Below, one piece after another: positions 59,546-64,000 of a stretch of 64,000 nt of DNA. The notes beneath the pieces were generated by a model. That model ran no database searches, was not told the origin of the DNA, and saw only the letters and a list, made by a program, of their open reading frames with translations. The stretch comes from Pseudomonas sp. DTU12.3. GTDB taxonomy: Bacteria; Pseudomonadota; Gammaproteobacteria; Pseudomonadales; Pseudomonadaceae. The DNA lies in contig NZ_CP027218.1 in assembly GCF_004124275.1 (NCBI RefSeq), positions 4,671,001 through 4,735,000 of the forward strand, read 5' to 3'. Positions within the stretch are counted from its first letter, which is position 1, and the number at the start of each line of letters is the position of its first letter. The translations under genes and the position numbers were made by a program.

Positions 59546-60255
59546 TTCGATTCTCCAAATTGCAGGTGCAGACGGAAATGCACCGGGTCGAGCAGGCTTT
59601 CAACCTGTTCCATGAAACGGTTCTGCCGGTCGTAAGTGGTGCGCAAGGCTTTGAGGAACACCGTGCCTTCCGGACGTCCGAGCAGTTCAGCGTCGATGGC
59701 GTTCAACGGCTCGGCGCCGATCCATTGATCACCGCGCTCGCCGATATAACCGTAAGCGGCCAGGGTGATGGTCAGGGAATTGTCGATCAGACCGACGCGC
59801 GGCAAGCTTTCCAGGCCTCCGGTCGCCGGCATCAAAGAACGTTCAAGGGACACCAGCGTGCCTTCGGTGGAGCGGCGACGACGGTCGAGGGTGATGAATT
59901 GGTCGGTGCCAAAACGCGACAGCAAGTCGGGCCGGGTCACGGCTTCCAGGCGCAACACTTCGGTGTTGATCATCGCGCCGCTGTCGGCCAGCGCCTGCGC
60001 CCAGCCGCTGCGTTGATCGAGGGCGACACCGTCAAACGTGACGATCGAGCCAACTCCGCTTTGCGTGGCGATGTATTTACGCCGCTTCAGTTCGGCCAAT
60101 GCTTCGCGCAACGTGCCACGGCTGACGTTGAATTCTTGAGCCAACTGATGCTCGCCGGGCAACAGAAAGCCGTCCTCCATGAGGCCGCTTTCGATGCGCC
60201 GGACGAGTTCGTCGACCACCCGTTGTTTCTTGTCAAATCGTACCTGTCTAATCAT
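59542..60255 (-). CDS. GntR-family regulator (HutC type)
   Basis: 237 aa. The winged helix (about 10-72; EHQLAQEFNVSRGTLREALAELKRRKYIATQSG) is followed by a UTRA effector domain (about 90-230; SLERSLMPATGGLESLPRVG). It presumably represses the glycohydrolase/permease/kinase genes it heads. ATG 60255 has no clear ribosome site, so weak or leaderless translation is possible. The region upstream is repeat-rich. Confidence 0.9.
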   Translation of the reverse strand: MIRQVRFDKKQRVVDELVRRIESGLMEDGFLLPGEHQLAQEFNVSRGTLREALAELKRRKYIATQSGVGSIVTFDGVALDQRSGWAQALADSGAMINTEVLRLEAVTRPDLLSRFGTDQFITLDRRRRSTEGTLVSLERSLMPATGGLESLPRVGLIDNSLTITLAAYGYIGERGDQWIGAEPLNAIDAELLGRPEGTVFLKALRTTYDRQNRFMEQVESLLDPVHFRLHLQFGESK

Positions 60256-60337
60256 GTACAAAGTGATAACCGAAACACACGCGGGCGGGCAAGGAAAATT
60301 TGGGGGATCGGACGGAAGGCGGGAAGATCAACAGCAC

Positions 60338-60545
60338 CCTCACCCTAGCCCTCTCCCGGAGGGAGAGGGGACTGAATGGGGGATATTTGGGATATACATC
60401 GACCTGAAAGTGCTTCACCGAATCCACAATCGACTCGAAAGTGCTTTGCCGAATCCATAATCGACCCGGTCTTCCAGGTCGATGCAGGAAGCAAGACACC
60501 TCGGTCGGCCCCCTCTCCCTCCGGGAGAGGGCTGGGGTGAGGGGC
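60338..60545. repeat. Composite repeat: inverted CCCTCTCCC hairpins around a tandem 31-bp repeat
   Basis: Outer arms (about 60338-60372 and 60511-60545) are inverted copies, each itself a hairpin (CCCTCTCC / GGAGAGGG). Inside, CATCGACCTG (60398-60407) and CAGGTCGATG (60475-60484) form a second inverted repeat, and 60401-60431 is repeated with few changes at 60432-60462. It lies between araH and the GntR gene. Confidence 0.88.
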
Positions 60546-60553
60546 TCTTGATC

Positions 60554-61525
60554 TCAGCGTTGCTTGAGGCGGTCGATGACCACGGCCAGCAGCAAAATCG
60601 AACCGCGAATAACGTACTGGTAGAAGGTATCGATATTCTTCAGGTTCATCGCATTCTCGATGATCGCCAGAATCAACACCCCGGCAATCACATGCCGAAT
60701 CATGCCAATCCCGCCGCTCAGCGACACCCCGCCCAACACGCAAGCAGAGATCACCGTCAGCTCGAAACCCTGGCCAATCATCGGCTGCCCGGAGGTCATC
60801 CGCGACGCCAGAATCACCCCGGCCAACGCACCGATCACCCCATGCACGGCGAAGATAATGATCTTGGTCCTGTCAACGTTCACCCCGGCCAGCAACGCTG
60901 CTTCCTGGTTGCCGCCGATGGCCATGGTGTTGCGCCCATAGGTGGTGTAATTCAGCAGCCAGCCGAAAAACAGAAAGCAGACAATGGTGATCAGGATCGG
61001 TACCGGCACGCCGAACAACTGGCCGTTACCGAAGACGAAGAACGATTCCTGCGACACGCCCACCGCTTTGCCGTTGGCAAAAATGTACGCCAGACCGCGA
61101 ACGATCTGCATGGTCGCCAAGGTGGTGATCAACGCATTGACCCGCAACTTGGCGATCACGATGCCGTTGATCAGCCCGACAATCAGGCCCATCACCAATG
61201 CCGCGCACACGCCAAGAAACACGCTATTGGTGTCACGCATCACTACGGCTGCGACCACCCCGGCGCAGGCAATCACCGAGCCAACCGACAAGTCGAAATG
61301 CCCCGACGCGAGGCAGTACAGCATCGTGCACGCGGCAATCCCGGTAGTGGAAATCGCCAGGCCCAGACCGCGCATGTTCAGCGGCGAAAGGAAGTTGTCG
61401 ATCAGCAGCGTGCAGGCGATGAAGATGCCGATCGCCGCCAGCAACATCACCCAGTCATCGAGGAAGCGGCGCATGTCCAGTGGTTTGCGCTCGGTCGGCA
61501 GGGTTTCTTTCTGGGTTGTCATCAT
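60554..61525 (-). CDS. araH: L-arabinose ABC transporter permease
   Basis: 323-aa inner-membrane permease with about ten helices. The stretches LASGHFDLSVGSVIACAGV, VNALITTLATMQIVRGLAY and SRMTSGQPM closely match E. coli AraH. The start is ATG 61525, with AGG five bases upstream and the araG stop ten bases away; a second ATG is at 61522. Last gene of araFGH, ending just before the composite repeat. Confidence 0.93.
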   Translation of the reverse strand: MMTTQKETLPTERKPLDMRRFLDDWVMLLAAIGIFIACTLLIDNFLSPLNMRGLGLAISTTGIAACTMLYCLASGHFDLSVGSVIACAGVVAAVVMRDTNSVFLGVCAALVMGLIVGLINGIVIAKLRVNALITTLATMQIVRGLAYIFANGKAVGVSQESFFVFGNGQLFGVPVPILITIVCFLFFGWLLNYTTYGRNTMAIGGNQEAALLAGVNVDRTKIIIFAVHGVIGALAGVILASRMTSGQPMIGQGFELTVISACVLGGVSLSGGIGMIRHVIAGVLILAIIENAMNLKNIDTFYQYVIRGSILLLAVVIDRLKQR

Positions 61526-61534
61526 AGTCACCTC

Positions 61535-63079
61535 TCAGTTCGCCACGCCGTCAGCGCGGTGGCGCGGCAAAGCCATTTGCAGCAAGTTGGATTCATTGGC
61601 CTGGTCACGGCTGATTTCGCCGCGCAGGGCGCCTTCGCAGAGCACCAGAATGCGGTCGGAAATGCCCATTACTTCCATCAGGTCGCTAGACACCACGATC
61701 ACCGAAATGCCCTCGGCGGCGAGGTTATGGATGATCTGGTAGATCTCGGCCTTGGCGCCGATGTCGATGCCGCGCGTTGGTTCGTCGAGCAGCAGGACCT
61801 TCATCGGCATCGACAGCCAGCGGCCGAGAATGGCCTTCTGCTGATTACCGCCGGAAAGGAATTTGATCTGCTGGCCGGCGTGCGGTGTTTTCACTTTCAG
61901 CGCTTTGATTTGCTTGTCGGCGTTGCCCTTTTCCCAGATGCCGCGCAGCAGGCAACCGAGACCGGAATTGGCCCCGCGCGCACTGATATTGATGTTCTCG
62001 GCAACGCTGGCCAGCGGGATGATGCCTTCCTTCTTGCGATCCTCCGGACACAGCAGAATCCCGGCGGCAATCGCGTCGCGCGGAGAGCGCAGCTTCAGTT
62101 CATGGCCGCGCAGTTCAAGGCGCCCGGCACTGTGACGTTCCAGTCCGCTGAGCAGGCGAAACAGCTCGGTGCGCCCTGCCCCGACCAGTCCGAACAGGCC
62201 AAGGATTTCACCTTTGTGCGCTTCGAAACTGATCGGCTCACGCAGGCCCGGACCGAGCAAACCGTCGACCTTCAGCGCCACGGCGCCGCGTGGGCGATGG
62301 CGGTAATCGTAGATGTCCTGAATGTCGCGGCCGACCATGCAGGTCACCAGTTGATCGTGGCTCAACTGGCTCATGTCGTCGAAGGTGCGCACGTAGCGAC
62401 CGTCCTTGAACACGGTGACGGCGTCGCAGATGCGGAACACTTCTTCCATCCGGTGCGAGACATAAAGCACCACTTTGCCCTCGTCGCGCAGACGGCCGAT
62501 GATCGCCATCAAACGGTCGATTTCGCGGGCCGAGAGGCTGCTGGTCGGTTCGTCGAATGCGATGACATGAGCGCCACGCGAAAGAGCCTTGGCGATTTCC
62601 ACCAATTGCCGCTGACCGAGAGACAGGCGTCCGACCTTGGTCTGCGGATCGATTTCGTCGGCCAGGCCTTTCAGGCAATTCAACGCTTGCTGGCGCAGTG
62701 CGCCGCGATTGATCAGACCGAAACTGGCCGGCAGGTGGCCGAGAAACAGGTTTTCGGCGACGGTCATTTCCGGCACCAGATGCAGCTCCTGGTGGATCAC
62801 CGCGACGCCGCTGCCAATGCTGTCGGCGGTCGACTTGAACGCCATGGTCTGCTCGCCGATCTGCAACTCGCCGCTGCTCGGAATGTAAGCGCCACCGAGG
62901 ATTTTCAGCAGGGTTGATTTGCCGGCACCGTTTTCGCCCATCAAGGCATGAACCTGGCCCGGATGCGCGACGAAGCTGATGGCGTCCAGCGCCTTCACCC
63001 CAGGAAAGGTTTTACCGATCCCGTTGAAGCGCAGGCTGCCGCTGGAGCTGTGTTGTTGGGTCTGTACTTGCGCATGCAT
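61535..63079 (-). CDS. araG: L-arabinose ABC transporter ATP-binding protein
   Basis: 514 aa with two ABC domains in one chain. The first has Walker A GENGAGKST (48-56), signature LSLGQRQ and DEPTSSLSAREIDRL. The second has LSGGNQQKAILGRW and LLDEPTRGIDIGAK; its Walker A-like loop is GLVGAGRTE. AGGTGG precedes ATG 63079. A terminator-like hairpin separates it from araF. Confidence 0.94.
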   Translation of the reverse strand: MHAQVQTQQHSSSGSLRFNGIGKTFPGVKALDAISFVAHPGQVHALMGENGAGKSTLLKILGGAYIPSSGELQIGEQTMAFKSTADSIGSGVAVIHQELHLVPEMTVAENLFLGHLPASFGLINRGALRQQALNCLKGLADEIDPQTKVGRLSLGQRQLVEIAKALSRGAHVIAFDEPTSSLSAREIDRLMAIIGRLRDEGKVVLYVSHRMEEVFRICDAVTVFKDGRYVRTFDDMSQLSHDQLVTCMVGRDIQDIYDYRHRPRGAVALKVDGLLGPGLREPISFEAHKGEILGLFGLVGAGRTELFRLLSGLERHSAGRLELRGHELKLRSPRDAIAAGILLCPEDRKKEGIIPLASVAENINISARGANSGLGCLLRGIWEKGNADKQIKALKVKTPHAGQQIKFLSGGNQQKAILGRWLSMPMKVLLLDEPTRGIDIGAKAEIYQIIHNLAAEGISVIVVSSDLMEVMGISDRILVLCEGALRGEISRDQANESNLLQMALPRHRADGVAN

Positions 63080-63103
63080 AAAGCCACCTCTTCACACCGA
63101 AAA

Positions 63104-63125
63104 ACGGCCCGGCTGCCCGGGCCGT
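63104..63125 (-). terminator. Hairpin with T run between araF and araG
   Basis: The nine-base stem ACGGCCCGG (63104-63112) / CCGGGCCGT (63117-63125) has a CTGC loop. On the minus strand it is followed by TTTTT. It probably stops a share of transcripts so that binding protein exceeds ATPase and permease. Confidence 0.85.
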
Positions 63126-63132
63126 CGCTGCA

Positions 63133-64000
63133 TCAGTTCCACAAGCCGATTTTTTCCAGCTCTTGCTTGAAGTTCTCGCGGGTGATCAGGGTGACGTCGT
63201 CCATCGCGGTGTACTTCGGCGGTTCTTTACCGGTGGTGACCCACTCGAACATCATGCTCGCGGTGTTGTAGCCCTCGATGTGCGGGCTCGGCAGCATCGA
63301 ACCGAAAAAGCCACTGTTAGGCTTTTTCAGTTCGCCGATGGCGTCGGTGCCGTTGATACCGATACCGATCACATTCGCCGCAGCAAAACCGGCGGCTTCG
63401 GTAGCGCGTACGCCGCCGAGTACGGTGTTGTCGTTCATGCCGCCGATGATCAGGTTTTTCGCAGCGCCCGGCAGTTTCACCAGTGCCGAGTTGGTGGCGT
63501 CCATGCTGCCCGGTACGTCGAGGGTTTTCAGCGCAGCGAAGAGGATGTGGTCTTTCGGCAGGCCGGCGTCTTCAAGGGATTTCACCGAGCCGTCGGTGCG
63601 CTTCTTGCCGGTGTCGAGTTCGTTGTAGGTGTTGACCACAGCGTAAGTGTCTTTCCAGTCCCAGTTACGCTTCTTCGCTTCGGCAACCATCGCGTTGCCC
63701 TGCTTCTGGCCAACTTCGAACGCAGCCATGCCGAGGTACGGCACGTCTTCCATGAACTTGCCGTTGGCGTCGACGAAACGGTCATCGACGGCAATTACTT
63801 TCAGGTCATTGAGTTTGGCTTTGGCCATGATTGCCGGGCCGAGCGACACGTCCGGCGGGCAGATCACGAAGCCCTTGGCGCCATTGGCAGCGAGGCTGTC
63901 GATGGCCGAGAGGGTTTTCTCGCCATCCGGCACGGCGATCTTGATCAGTTCGAAGCCCTTGTCCTTGGCGGCTTTCTCGGCGAAGGCCCACTCGGTCTGG
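63133..64000 (-). CDS. araF: L-arabinose-binding periplasmic protein (N-terminus beyond window)
   Basis: Partial; 288 residues visible, the start and signal peptide are past the right edge. Segments VPDGEKTLSAIDSLAANGAK, KVIAVDDRF, IIGGMNDNTVLGGVRATE and ITRENFKQELEKIGLW closely match E. coli AraF. It is the first gene of araFGH. Recognition of L-arabinose is inferred from that similarity; D-galactose is a known second ligand of the family. Confidence 0.93.
   Translation of the reverse strand, partial: QTEWAFAEKAAKDKGFELIKIAVPDGEKTLSAIDSLAANGAKGFVICPPDVSLGPAIMAKAKLNDLKVIAVDDRFVDANGKFMEDVPYLGMAAFEVGQKQGNAMVAEAKKRNWDWKDTYAVVNTYNELDTGKKRTDGSVKSLEDAGLPKDHILFAALKTLDVPGSMDATNSALVKLPGAAKNLIIGGMNDNTVLGGVRATEAAGFAAANVIGIGINGTDAIGELKKPNSGFFGSMLPSPHIEGYNTASMMFEWVTTGKEPPKYTAMDDVTLITRENFKQELEKIGLWN

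Noticed and set aside
60401..60462. CRISPR-like direct repeats
   Set aside because: Only two adjacent imperfect units without spacers and no cas genes.
60482..62917. 811-codon plus-strand frame opposite araH and araG
   Set aside because: Antisense to two unmistakable transporter genes and starts within repeat DNA.

Overview
The window is chromosomal DNA of a Pseudomonas from the fluorescens group. The evidence is the high-GC coding pattern, the many genus-typical palindromic intergenic repeats (REP pairs built on GAGCGGGCTTGCTCGCG, and others built on GCTGCCGAAGGCTGCGATC), the osmoprotectant N-acetylglutaminylglutamine amide (NAGGN) genes, and a gene order (rbdA, ABC exporter, bolA, fumC) that I recall from P. 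aeruginosa. No rRNA, tRNA, CRISPR array, transposase or prophage gene was seen. Both edges cut genes: a YciK-type reductase on the left and araF on the right.

Layout. 1-5.4 kb holds the reductase, a GAF-like/GGDEF diguanylate cyclase, a TenA/PqqC-like protein and the membrane GGDEF-EAL protein RbdA. 5.6-10.2 kb is one 1544-residue gene that looks like a large toxin with a C-terminal deaminase-like domain. 10.2-17.7 kb holds trhO, a DsbA-like oxidoreductase and an ABC exporter (tightly coupled), then a DUF2059 gene with bolA, fumC, a DMT transporter and a DUF6316 protein. 17.8-28 kb holds a thiolase, polyphosphate:AMP phosphotransferase, mnmC and the NAGGN genes. 28-38 kb is a set of small and housekeeping genes: YheU, a divergent CsrA, YnfA, an SDR, DUF3309, an LTA-synthase-type sulfatase, a START protein, a YkgJ cysteine-cluster protein, a Lys/Ala-rich exported protein, a MocR regulator, OmpA/DUF4398 and a solute-binding protein. 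38.3-42.2 kb is the electron-transfer-flavoprotein route: etfBA, with the divergent ETF-ubiquinone oxidoreductase behind a PsrA-like operator. 42.4-49.7 kb holds an AraC/alcohol dehydrogenase pair and a D-galactonate operon (dgoK, dgoA, dgoD, MFS, IclR). 49.9-52.3 kb is a compact, AT-richer cassette that reads as an orphan type VI secretion effector module: an unknown candidate adaptor, PAAR, a GHSLG lipase-like effector and a probable lipoprotein immunity protein. 52.4-55.8 kb holds GNAT, HD and MFS genes and two small unknowns. 56-60.3 kb is a GntR / ADP-ribosylglycohydrolase / NCS1 permease / PfkB kinase cluster. 60.5-64 kb is the L-arabinose transporter araFGH.

How they work together. c-di-GMP turnover is represented by a cyclase and RbdA on either side of a TenA-like gene. 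etfBA and ETF-QO carry electrons from acyl-CoA dehydrogenases to ubiquinone, and the nearby operators suggest fatty-acid and possibly branched-chain amino-acid control. The dgo genes take D-galactonate to pyruvate and glyceraldehyde-3-phosphate. asnO, ngg and the M42 peptidase make and probably turn over NAGGN. The most unusual parts are the deaminase-like toxin at the rbdA/ABC junction, the type VI lipase cassette, and the glycohydrolase/permease/kinase cluster, which could be an uncharacterised N-riboside uptake and breakdown pathway.

All family names come from reading motifs and from memory. No database search was run.
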